This document shows positions 1 to 6,612 of a stretch of DNA of 18,953 bases, in pieces. Each line of letters opens with the position of its first letter. The first letter of the stretch is position 1. This DNA comes from Rhodobacterales bacterium UBA3080. GTDB lineage: Bacteria > Pseudomonadota > Alphaproteobacteria > Rhodobacterales > Rhodobacteraceae. The stretch spans positions 1-18,953 of the forward strand of contig DFBM01000016.1 of the NCBI GenBank assembly GCA_002366645.1. The letters run 5' to 3'. The translations under genes and the position numbers were made by a program. The notes beneath the pieces are model-generated. The model was not told where the DNA came from and ran no database searches. It worked only from the letters and a program-made list of their open reading frames with translations.

Positions 1-25
1 TACTCTGGCACATGGATGGTGAACT

Positions 26-1042
26 TTGGCGACAACCGCGCTGACTGACGCAGTAACCGACGCTAACTCGACAGAAACTTCGCTCGAATTTCCGGATAAC
101 CGGCTGCTGATTGAATTATGCGGTGAGCTAAATTCGAATCTCTCAAAAATCGAGACTGCCACGGGGGTGGAGATCGCCCATCGTGGTAATGTCCTGTCGC
201 TTTCCGGTGATGACGAGCAACGCAAGCATGCCGAAACAATCCTGCGCGCGATTTATTCCCGATTGGAACAGCGCCGTCCGTTAGAGGCCGGCGACGTGGA
301 TGCGGCGATCAGGATGCCGAACGAAGTGTTCGATGCTCCACGCGCCAGCGACCAGATCGAGATGTTTAAGGGCGACCACGTCGAAATCCGCACTCGTAAA
401 CGGATTGTCGAACCGCGCACGCCGACCCAGAAGGCCTATGTAAAAGCGCTATTCGACAATGAGTTGGTTTTCGGGCTTGGGCCTGCCGGAACGGGCAAAA
501 CCTATCTGGCGGTGGCAGCTGCGGTTTCAAATTACATCGAAGGCCATGTGGACCGGATTATTTTAAGTCGTCCTGCGGTGGAGGCTGGCGAGCGTTTAGG
601 GTTTTTGCCGGGTGACATGAAGGAAAAAGTCGATCCATATATGCAACCGCTTTACGATGCGCTGAACGCATTTCTGCCTGCCAAACAGGTGTTGCGGATG
701 ATCGAGGATAAGCAGATCGAGATCGCGCCGCTTGCCTTTATGCGCGGCCGGACATTGTCCAATGCCTACGTTATTCTGGACGAGGCGCAGAACGCGACCA
801 CGATGCAGATGAAGATGTTCCTGACCCGTTTGGGCGAAGGTAGCCGCATGGTTATCACTGGCGATATGAGCCAGATAGATTTGCCTAAAGGCGTGCCCTC
901 AGGTCTGGTCGAGGCTGAACGCATTTTGCGAAATGTCAAAGGTATCGGGTTTACCCGTTTCACCTCGGTTGACGTTGTGCGCCATCCAATGGTCGGGCGG
1001 ATAATTGATGCATATGACGCTGCGGCCAAACGGGATGCCTAA
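26..1042 (+). CDS. phoH: PhoH family P-loop ATPase (PhoH/YbeZ)
   Basis: A cytoplasmic PhoH-type nucleotide-binding protein of 338 residues. In bacteria this family (YbeZ in E. coli) is linked to YbeY and RNA metabolism, but its exact reaction is unsettled. The Walker A motif GPAGTGKT is at residues 152-159 and the Walker B stretch VILDEAQN near 249-256. The N-terminal 110 residues resemble the KH-like region normal for the family. I place the start at TTG 26, because an in-frame TGA at 20-22 rules out anything earlier and no ATG or GTG follows before the conserved LEFPDN stretch near residue 20. The purine-rich GGATGG at 14-19 could be a weak ribosome binding site. The gene overlaps ybeY by 8 bases, so the two are probably co-translated. 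Family certain; start moderately sure. Confidence 0.94.
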   Translation: MATTALTDAVTDANSTETSLEFPDNRLLIELCGELNSNLSKIETATGVEIAHRGNVLSLSGDDEQRKHAETILRAIYSRLEQRRPLEAGDVDAAIRMPNEVFDAPRASDQIEMFKGDHVEIRTRKRIVEPRTPTQKAYVKALFDNELVFGLGPAGTGKTYLAVAAAVSNYIEGHVDRIILSRPAVEAGERLGFLPGDMKEKVDPYMQPLYDALNAFLPAKQVLRMIEDKQIEIAPLAFMRGRTLSNAYVILDEAQNATTMQMKMFLTRLGEGSRMVITGDMSQIDLPKGVPSGLVEAERILRNVKGIGFTRFTSVDVVRHPMVGRIIDAYDAAAKRDA

Positions 1043-1535
1043 CATTGTCGACATAATTATCGAGGACGACCGTTGGGACGATCTGGATATGGAAGAACTG
1101 AGCGTGCAGGCTGTGAGGGTCGCCTTGCAGGCAGCGGGGACAGGAACCGACGGTTATGAAGTTTGTGTGATGGGCTGCAATGATGCCCGTATTGCCGAGT
1201 TGAACAGCGAGTTCCGTGAAAAACCGGCAGCAACAAACGTTCTGTCATGGCCAGCGTTTGAACTGGCACCGGCGACAGAGGGTGGGCAACCCATTGCGCC
1301 GCCAAAACCGACCGGCCCCGAAGAAAGCCTTGGTGACATTGCGATCTCGTTCGAGACTTGTCAGCGCGAGGCAGGCGAAAAAGGTATAGAGATGTCGGCT
1401 CATGTCACACATTTGATCGTTCATGGATGCCTGCATTTACTTGGTTACGACCATGAAACCGACAAAGATGCCACAGTTATGGAGAATTTGGAGATCAAAG
1501 CCCTTGCCAGCATGGGGTTGGACAACCCATATTGA
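1035..1535 (+). CDS. ybeY: Endoribonuclease YbeY (16S rRNA maturation factor)
   Basis: A single-strand-specific metallo-endoribonuclease needed for 16S rRNA 3'-end maturation and ribosome quality control. The 166-residue protein carries the diagnostic zinc motif H-x3-H-x5-H as HGCLHLLGYDH at residues 130-140 (H130, H134, H140), and the family signature FREKPAATNVLSWP near 60-73, with R61 at the position of the conserved arginine. I chose ATG 1035, which overlaps the last 8 bases of phoH, instead of the ATG further upstream inside phoH: it gives the usual family length and an N-terminus (PNIVDIIIEDDRW) like alphaproteobacterial YbeY. Residues 77-97 form a proline-rich insertion between the substrate arginine region and the metal site, common in alphaproteobacteria. 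The phoH-ybeY-corC-lnt order is the conserved arrangement of this operon. Confidence 0.96.
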   Translation: MPNIVDIIIEDDRWDDLDMEELSVQAVRVALQAAGTGTDGYEVCVMGCNDARIAELNSEFREKPAATNVLSWPAFELAPATEGGQPIAPPKPTGPEESLGDIAISFETCQREAGEKGIEMSAHVTHLIVHGCLHLLGYDHETDKDATVMENLEIKALASMGLDNPY

Positions 1536-1579
1536 ACAGACGGGCACAGCGGGTTGCCTACTAACGGAATTAAGGAGCC

Positions 1580-2476
1580 ATGGGCGACACCAACGACGGG
1601 TCTTCTATCGCAGCGCAGAGCGCGCATGCTGACCTCGAAACTCCAACCCCGCGTGCGGGATTGTGGGGCCGATTGACGGGGCAAAAACCCGCAGTAACTT
1701 CTGAAAATAACGGTGAAACTGATCTGGATATGGCGTCCCCCGCGATAGCCCCGGATGATCTGTTGGTGAACATCCGGAAAATGCACGGCTTGCGAGTCGA
1801 GGATGTCGCAATTCCAACCGCAGATGTTGCCTCGGTTTCCGTTGACGCGACTTTGGAAGAAGTTGTGGCGGCCTTTAAGCATTCGACCAATAGCCGTTTG
1901 CCGGTTTATTCCGAGACTTTGGATAACCCGCTTGGGCTGGTTCACCTGAAAGATGTCGCATTGAAACATGGTTTCGGCGCGAAGGAATCTTTCGACCTGA
2001 GGGCCATACTCCGGCCATTGATATTTGTTCCACCCTCCATGCCGTTGAGCGTTCTATTGCAAAAAATGCAAAGCGAGCGGATGCATATGGCGTTGGTGAT
2101 TGACGAATATGGCGGGGTCGAAGGGCTGGTGACGCTCGAGGATCTGATCGAAGAGATTGTCGGCGAGATCGAGGACGAGCACGACAAGGAAGAAGCGCAG
2201 CTTTGGACGGAGGAGGCTCCGTCTGTCTATGTCGCTCAGGCGCGTGCGCCATTGGAGGAGTTCGAGGAAGTTGCCGGTGTGGATCTGTTGCCGGACGATC
2301 TGGATGAAGAAGTCGAAACGCTTGGCGGGTTGGTCTTTATGCTAATCGGCCGTGTGCCATCGCGCGGTGAGTGTATCCGCGATGCGAACGGAAACGAATT
2401 CGAGGTTATCGATGCCGACGCCCGCCGGATCAAAAGCCTGCGCGTTCGTTTGAAAGCTAGCCAGGCGGCGGAATAG
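1580..2476 (+). CDS. CorC/TlyC-type protein with paired CBS domains
   Basis: A 298-residue soluble protein of the CorC/YbeX (also called TlyC or hemolysin C-like) family, linked in enterobacteria to magnesium/cobalt homeostasis and more recently to ribosome metabolism. After a low-complexity N-terminus (about 1-60) come two CBS domains, roughly residues 70-130 and 135-190, including the typical VIDEYGGVEGLVTLEDLIEEIVGEI run. The C-terminal transporter-associated CorC_HlyC domain (about 205-292) contains the GGLVFMLIGRVPSRGE element. No membrane segment is visible, so this is not the long DUF21-containing form. The start ATG 1580 has AAGGAG at 1572-1577 only two bases upstream, an unusually short gap; the next ATG (1627) lacks a comparable site. 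The old name hemolysin should not be read as a function. Confidence 0.93.
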   Translation: MGDTNDGSSIAAQSAHADLETPTPRAGLWGRLTGQKPAVTSENNGETDLDMASPAIAPDDLLVNIRKMHGLRVEDVAIPTADVASVSVDATLEEVVAAFKHSTNSRLPVYSETLDNPLGLVHLKDVALKHGFGAKESFDLRAILRPLIFVPPSMPLSVLLQKMQSERMHMALVIDEYGGVEGLVTLEDLIEEIVGEIEDEHDKEEAQLWTEEAPSVYVAQARAPLEEFEEVAGVDLLPDDLDEEVETLGGLVFMLIGRVPSRGECIRDANGNEFEVIDADARRIKSLRVRLKASQAAE

Positions 2477-2481
2477 GCCGC

Positions 2482-3957
2482 GTGAATTTCCCTGACCGAA
2501 TTGGTGGATTGACGGGCTGGCGCCAGCTCTTGTTGGCGGTTGCTACGGGTGCTGTCATGGGGTTGGCGCAAGCGCCGTGGTCGCTGCCGCTGGTGTTCAT
2601 CTTAGCCTTGCCTGTTATTTACTGGCTGCACGCTGGCGCGCTCTCGGCACGTCGCGCGGCGTTGCTCGGTTGGCTCGTTGGCGTTGGGTATTTTGGCCTG
2701 ACACTGGCGTGGATAGTCGAGCCCTTTTGGGTCGACATCGCCCGCCACGGATGGATGGCTCCGTTTGCGTTGTTCTTTATGGCGGCAGGGCTTGCCTCGT
2801 TCTGGGCGCTGGCCTTTGGATTGGCCGCGCGGCAACGAGCAATGGCTTTGGTGGTGCTATGGACCCTCGTTGAAATGGCGCGGTCCTATGTTTTTACCGG
2901 CTTCCCGTGGGGGCTGATCGGCTATGGCTGGGTGGAAACCCCGACAATTCAGACTGCATCCCTTGTCGGGGTGCATGGCTTGGGGTTCTTTACCTTAACC
3001 GCGATGGCTTTGCTGTCGCGTGCGAAGTTGGTGCCGCTTGTATCAGCCGCCGGTATCTTGGCGGTGATGTGGGGTTTTGGCACTTATCGCCTGTCGCAAC
3101 ATATGCAGCCACGCGCAGATGATTTTACGGTGCGTATCGTGCAGCCCAATGTTGAGCAGAAGCTTAAGTGGCTGCCCGAGTTTCAGAACATGTTTTTCCA
3201 GCGTTTGAAATCGTTGAGTTCAGGCGAGAAACCGATGGGCGTTGTCATCTGGCCCGAGGCCGCTATACCGTTCTTTCCGCGCGAACGCCCCGATCTTCTG
3301 CAGGAAATTTCCATCGCGGCACAAGGCTCAGAGGTTATTCTTGGGGCGCGACGGCGTGATGCGTCCGGAAACTGGTTTAATCAACTGGTGCTGCTGGATG
3401 GCGACGGTGTTTTGACCGAAAACTACGACAAACATCATTTGGTGCCGTTTGGCGAATATGTGCCGCTTAGCGGGCTTCTGTCGGCGGTCGGGCTTTCAGC
3501 GTTGACCGGCAATGGTTTTACGGCCGGTGACGGGCCGAAGGTGATGAGGCTGGGCGATACGCCGCCGTTTCTGCCGCTGATTTGTTACGAGGCAATTTTT
3601 CCACAACACGCCAAAGTTTCCGGCGAGCGTCCCGACTGGATTGTGCAGATCACCAACGACGCGTGGTTTGGCCAGTTTAGCGGCCCGTATCAACACCTCG
3701 CGCAGTCTCGTGTGAGGGCGATCGAGCAGGGGCTACCCTTGGCTCGTTCCGCGAATACAGGTGTGTCAGCGATGGTTGACCCGTACGGGCGGATCGTAGG
3801 TTCGGTGCCGCTAAACAAGATAGGATTCGTCGATGTCGGGCTGCCGGCACCTTTACCGGCGACTGTGTATTCGCGGCTTGGGGATTGGCCGGTGCTGGCA
3901 ATGTTGCTGGCGTTAATATTTCTTCAACTTTTTGCCGGTAAAAGGCGGCAATCCTGA
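2482..3957 (+). CDS. lnt: Apolipoprotein N-acyltransferase Lnt
   Basis: Inner-membrane enzyme that adds the third acyl chain to the N-terminal cysteine of lipoproteins, completing their maturation before outer-membrane sorting. The 491-residue protein has an N-terminal block of hydrophobic segments (about residues 10-205), a periplasmic nitrilase-like domain (about 215-460) and a final membrane helix (about 468-485). The Glu-Lys-Cys triad is in place: E259 in WPEAAIPF, K317 in NYDKHHLVPFGEY and C368 in LICYEAIFP. The start is GTG 2482, five bases after the corC stop, with the purine-rich GGAATAGG around 2470-2477 as likely ribosome binding site. Pal, encoded later in the window, should be one of its substrates. 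An inverted repeat (TTGCCG 3932-3937, CGGCAA 3946-3951) lies inside the last codons and has no T-run. Confidence 0.97.
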   Translation: MNFPDRIGGLTGWRQLLLAVATGAVMGLAQAPWSLPLVFILALPVIYWLHAGALSARRAALLGWLVGVGYFGLTLAWIVEPFWVDIARHGWMAPFALFFMAAGLASFWALAFGLAARQRAMALVVLWTLVEMARSYVFTGFPWGLIGYGWVETPTIQTASLVGVHGLGFFTLTAMALLSRAKLVPLVSAAGILAVMWGFGTYRLSQHMQPRADDFTVRIVQPNVEQKLKWLPEFQNMFFQRLKSLSSGEKPMGVVIWPEAAIPFFPRERPDLLQEISIAAQGSEVILGARRRDASGNWFNQLVLLDGDGVLTENYDKHHLVPFGEYVPLSGLLSAVGLSALTGNGFTAGDGPKVMRLGDTPPFLPLICYEAIFPQHAKVSGERPDWIVQITNDAWFGQFSGPYQHLAQSRVRAIEQGLPLARSANTGVSAMVDPYGRIVGSVPLNKIGFVDVGLPAPLPATVYSRLGDWPVLAMLLALIFLQLFAGKRRQS

Positions 3958-4081
3958 AAATCCTGTATATATTCGGATTACTGCATCGTGTGCGTCTATA
4001 AAGCAGCATCAGGGCATTGACGTCACGACTTAGCTTCATTTAGAGAAACGTACCCGCTAGCACCTTGCGATGGAGGCCACT
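3958..4081 (+). promoter_or_regulatory. metK leader: promoters and possible SD-masking fold
   Basis: This is the 124-base gap between lnt and the TTG start of metK. Two promoter-like arrangements are visible: a good -10 TATAAA at 3997-4002 without a convincing -35, and TTGACG 4017-4022 spaced 16 bases from TTTAGA 4039-4044. The Shine-Dalgarno GGAGG (4072-4076) can be masked in two ways. CTTCAT 4034-4039 can pair with ATGGAG 4070-4075 (one G-U pair), or CCTT 4063-4066 can pair with GAGG 4073-4076 in a small hairpin. In Rhodobacterales the compact SAM/SAH riboswitch sits upstream of metK and hides the ribosome binding site by such pairing. However, the conserved core I remember for that class (ACGGCUUCCUG) is not present, so I call only a candidate cis-regulatory leader. 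Confidence 0.35.
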
Positions 4082-5248
4082 TTGGCTCGACAAAATTATA
4101 TGTTTACTTCGGAATCTGTTTCCGAAGGCCACCCCGATAAACTTTGCGACCGGATTTCCGATGCGGTCCTTGATGCCTTTTTGGCTGAAGACCCTGAAGC
4201 CCGGGTAGCGTGCGAAACTTTCGCGACCACAGACCGTGTTGTGGTAGGTGGCGAGGTTCGCGGCACGCAGCATGTTATTGATAGTGTCGAAGAAATCGCA
4301 CGGGCATGTGTTAAAGATATCGGATACGAGCAGGAAGGGTTTCATTGGGAAACCTTCAAGATGAATAACTACCTGCACGAGCAGTCGAAAGACATTGCGC
4401 AAGGTGTGGATTCAGCAGATGACAAAGACGAGGGTGCAGGCGATCAGGGTATCATGTTCGGCTATGCTGTCGATGAAACTCCCGAGTTGATGCCGGCCCC
4501 GATCCATTATGCCCACTCGATTTTGGCGCGTTTGGCCGAGGTTCGCAAAAGCGGTGCGGAGCCGTCCTTGGGTCCGGATGCCAAAACCCAGCTGTCGCTG
4601 CGGTTCGAAAATGGCAAACCGGTTTCGGCTGCCTCGATTGTCCTATCGACGCAGCATATGGACGAAAAGATGACGTCTGGCGATGTGCGCGACGTTGTTG
4701 AACCCTATATTCGCGATATTCTTCCCAAAAGCTGGATTAATTCGGAAACCGAATGGCATGTGAATCCCACAGGCAAGTTCGTGATCGGTGGGCCCGACGG
4801 TGACGCAGGGCTGACTGGCCGCAAGATTATCGTCGATACATATGGTGGTGCATCCCCTCACGGTGGCGGCGCGTTTTCGGGCAAGGATCCGACCAAGGTT
4901 GACCGCTCCGCCGCATATGCAGCGCGTTATCTGGCGAAAAACGTTGTGGCCTCCGGCATGGCGACGCGCTGTGTTATCCAGCTTTCCTACGCGATTGGCG
5001 TGGCTAAACCATTGTCGATTTACGCAGATACTTACGGCACCGGCACTGTCCATGAAACCGAGATTGAACGGGCTGTGGCTGAAGTCATGGACCTGACACC
5101 GCGCGGTATTCGCGAGCACCTTGGCCTGAACAAGCCAATCTATCAACGCACAGCGGCTTACGGTCACTTCGGGCGTGCGCCGGAAGCCGATGGTGGTTTT
5201 AGCTGGGAAAAGATCAATTTGGTCGACGCATTGAAGCGCGCCGTTTAA
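4082..5248 (+). CDS. metK: S-adenosylmethionine synthase MetK
   Basis: Cytoplasmic enzyme that makes S-adenosylmethionine from ATP and methionine, releasing phosphate and pyrophosphate; it supplies TrmB directly downstream. The 388-residue protein shows the family hallmarks: [13 protein letters not shown] near the N-terminus (ATP and methionine binding), [12 protein letters not shown] near residues 117-128, and the glycine-rich [16 protein letters not shown] near 260-275. I chose TTG 4082 over the in-frame ATG 4070. GGAGG at 4072-4076 is an ideal ribosome binding site five bases before the TTG, it would lie inside the coding region if ATG 4070 were used, and the resulting start (M)[16 protein letters not shown] matches the usual length of alphaproteobacterial MetK. 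The ATG 4070 version would add four residues (MEAT) and has no good site upstream. Confidence 0.96.
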   Translation: MARQNYMFTSESVSEGHPDKLCDRISDAVLDAFLAEDPEARVACETFATTDRVVVGGEVRGTQHVIDSVEEIARACVKDIGYEQEGFHWETFKMNNYLHEQSKDIAQGVDSADDKDEGAGDQGIMFGYAVDETPELMPAPIHYAHSILARLAEVRKSGAEPSLGPDAKTQLSLRFENGKPVSAASIVLSTQHMDEKMTSGDVRDVVEPYIRDILPKSWINSETEWHVNPTGKFVIGGPDGDAGLTGRKIIVDTYGGASPHGGGAFSGKDPTKVDRSAAYAARYLAKNVVASGMATRCVIQLSYAIGVAKPLSIYADTYGTGTVHETEIERAVAEVMDLTPRGIREHLGLNKPIYQRTAAYGHFGRAPEADGGFSWEKINLVDALKRAV

Positions 5249-5256
5249 GCCAGCGC

Positions 5257-5982
5257 ATGTCCAAAGAGCCGAACATCAAACCTGCAGATGCGCCGCGCCG
5301 GAATTTCTATGGCCGGCGGCGCGGCAAGGCCTTGCGTAAAAACCAGATAAAGCATCTGGATTCGACGCTAGGTGCGATCTCGCCGAAAAACGTTTCGTTG
5401 GAGGATAATCCCGACCGCACACCAATTGATCTTGGTGAGGCGTTTGGAAACAACAACCCTGTGTGGCTGGAAATTGGCTTTGGCGGGGGCGAACATCTGC
5501 TGCATATGGCGAAAACCTATCCGGAAGCCAATCTTCTTGGCGTTGAGGCGTTCCTGAATGGCGTCGCTAAGCTGGTTCCGCTGGTTGCCGAACACGGTTT
5601 GACGAATGTCAGAGTGCATCTGGGTGATGCGCGCGACTTGCTGGAGGTGTTGCCGGATGCCTCGCTCGAAAAGGTGTTTTTGCTATATCCCGATCCGTGG
5701 CATAAAACGCGGCATCACGGGCGGCGGTTTGTGAATGTCGAAAACCTCGATAATATCGCGCGAGTTCTTAAGCCGGGCGGAATTTTCCGTGTCGCGACCG
5801 ACATCGAAAATTATGTCCATCATACGCTTGAACGCATCATCCCGCGGAATGATTTCGAGTGGCTGGCCGAGGGCCCCGAAGACTGGCGGCAACCTTGGTC
5901 CGACTGGACTCGTACACGGTACGAAGCCAAGGCGATCCGTGAAGGACGCACACCGCATTACCTGACTTTTCAGAAATCCTAG
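5257..5982 (+). CDS. trmB: tRNA (guanine-N7)-methyltransferase TrmB
   Basis: SAM-dependent enzyme that forms 7-methylguanosine at position 46 in the variable loop of tRNAs. The 241-residue protein has a basic N-terminal extension (RRNFYGRRRGKALRKNQ near 14-30) typical of alphaproteobacterial TrmB. The Rossmann SAM-binding motif WLEIGFGGGEHLLHMA is near residues 70-85, with the acidic residue of LLGVEAF after the next strand. The signature PDPWHKTRHHGRRFVN is near 147-162, followed by LKPGGIFRVATDIENY. The ATG start lies 8 bases after the metK stop, so both genes are probably on one transcript, placing the SAM producer next to a SAM user. No clear intrinsic terminator follows; the next 86 bases carry the regulatory region of the next unit. 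Confidence 0.97.
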   Translation: MSKEPNIKPADAPRRNFYGRRRGKALRKNQIKHLDSTLGAISPKNVSLEDNPDRTPIDLGEAFGNNNPVWLEIGFGGGEHLLHMAKTYPEANLLGVEAFLNGVAKLVPLVAEHGLTNVRVHLGDARDLLEVLPDASLEKVFLLYPDPWHKTRHHGRRFVNVENLDNIARVLKPGGIFRVATDIENYVHHTLERIIPRNDFEWLAEGPEDWRQPWSDWTRTRYEAKAIREGRTPHYLTFQKS

Positions 5983-5997
5983 GCAAAATCTGCGCGG

Positions 5998-6011
5998 TTG
6001 ATACAGGTCAA
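5998..6011 (+). promoter_or_regulatory. FNR/FnrL-type box TTGATACAGGTCAA
   Basis: The site reads TTGAT-ACAG-GTCAA and differs from the symmetric consensus TTGAT-N4-ATCAA by one base. It fits TTGAY-N4-RTCAA, the form bound by FnrL and related CRP/FNR regulators in Rhodobacterales. Its centre (6004.5) would sit at -41.5, the class II activation position, if transcription starts near 6046. A weak -10 (TTTGTA, 6035-6040) is compatible with this; the better-looking TTTATA (6026-6031) would put the box nearer. It precedes the TraR/DksA-like gene, so low-oxygen activation of the 6069-7835 unit is inferred. Dnr/NnrR-type nitric oxide regulators recognise nearly the same sequence. Confidence 0.6.
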
Positions 6012-6068
6012 TGCAATTTGTTCCATTTATATGCTTTGTAAACGAAACTGCATATGAAGGGACATCCC

Positions 6069-6386
6069 ATGAAAAAAATAGCTGAACGCGAAAAGCAACT
6101 TAAGGCCCGCCTCGAAGAGTTGATGGCGCACCTTAAGAAAATTGACTCCGAGTTGGACGAACCCGCAGACAAGGATGTCGAGGAGCGGGCGGTCGAGCGC
6201 GAAGGTGACGAAGTTCTCGAAGTGATGGGTCAGGTGGAACTGCAAGAAGTTCGCGTGATCGAAGCTGCATTGAAGCGCATTGAAGACGGAGAGTATGGCA
6301 TCTGCGTAGATTGCGGTGACACAATTTCCGAAGAGCGACTCGATGTATTACCAGCAACCCCGAAGTGCCAGAAATGCGCCTCGTAA
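6069..6386 (+). CDS. TraR/DksA-like C4 zinc-finger protein
   Basis: A 105-residue member of the TraR/DksA family, whose known members bind the RNA polymerase secondary channel and tune transcription initiation with or without ppGpp. An N-terminal helical, charge-rich region (about 1-75) would form the coiled coil. The C-terminal four-cysteine zinc finger is intact (C79, C82, C100, C103 in CVDC and CQKC). The coiled-coil tip reads D36-V-E-E39-R-A41, resembling the DksA motif DxxDxA with Asp to Glu at the second position. I chose ATG 6069 over the in-frame ATG 6054 because AAGGGA at 6057-6062 lies six bases upstream of 6069, while 6054 has no site. It is shorter than housekeeping DksA (about 150 residues), so it is likely an accessory paralogue. 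Direct binding to polymerase is inference. Confidence 0.88.
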   Translation: MKKIAEREKQLKARLEELMAHLKKIDSELDEPADKDVEERAVEREGDEVLEVMGQVELQEVRVIEAALKRIEDGEYGICVDCGDTISEERLDVLPATPKCQKCAS

Positions 6387-6408
6387 ACAAATATTGAAAG
6401 GACAAGTT

Positions 6409-6612
6409 ATGCCTTTTGAAGATCTGAAAGCCCGGATGGCTTTGTTACTTGAACAAATGGTTCATAGACCCGAGGATATGCACGAGTTGCAGGAAACCTT
6501 GCGGGAGGAATTGGCCGAGTTGAGGGATTCCGGCTTGCCGGTCCCCCGCGATCTTGTGCTCCTTGAGGAGAAACTCGAAGCTCTATTGAATTTGCCCACG
6601 AAGGGCAAATGA
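6409..6612 (+). CDS. Small helical protein of unknown function (67 aa)
   Basis: I do not recognise this 67-residue protein. It is strongly acidic and amphipathic, with two predicted helices (about residues 4-40 and 46-61) joined by a short SGLPVPRD turn, so a helical hairpin or coiled coil is likely. It has no cysteine, signal peptide or membrane segment. Evidence that it is real: GAAAGGA at 6396-6402 precedes ATG 6409 at a normal distance, it lies 22 bases after the TraR-like stop, and its TGA (6610-6612) overlaps the permease ATG (6609-6611) as ATGA, the usual sign of translational coupling. An upstream in-frame extension into the TraR-like gene is possible on paper but lacks a ribosome site. 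It may act with the zinc-finger protein or the permease; this is inference from position only. Confidence 0.78.
   Translation: MPFEDLKARMALLLEQMVHRPEDMHELQETLREELAELRDSGLPVPRDLVLLEEKLEALLNLPTKGK

Noticed and set aside
1..48. C-terminal end of an upstream gene (frame 1, stop TGA 46-48, or frame 2, stop TGA 20-22)
   Set aside because: Only 6-15 residues are visible in either frame and neither matches a protein I can name; miaB would be expected there but cannot be shown.
2577..2873. 98-codon frame overlapping lnt on the same strand
   Set aside because: Alternate-frame shadow within the Lnt membrane domain; Trp/Arg/Gly-rich and without a ribosome site.
3932..3951. Terminator at the end of lnt (TTGCCG/CGGCAA)
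   Set aside because: Short stem inside the coding region and no T-run after it.
3970..4015. SAM-II-like layout (ACTGCA ... TATAAAGCAGC)
   Set aside because: CTGC/GCAG pairing and a TATAAA stretch recall SAM-II, but no P1 stem can be formed around them.
4015..4080. Canonical SAM/SAH riboswitch before metK
   Set aside because: The expected core (CACAACGGCUUCCUG and its closing GUG stem) is not there; only a loose CACGACTTAGCTTC resemblance and Shine-Dalgarno pairing remain. Kept as a finding, not as a named riboswitch.
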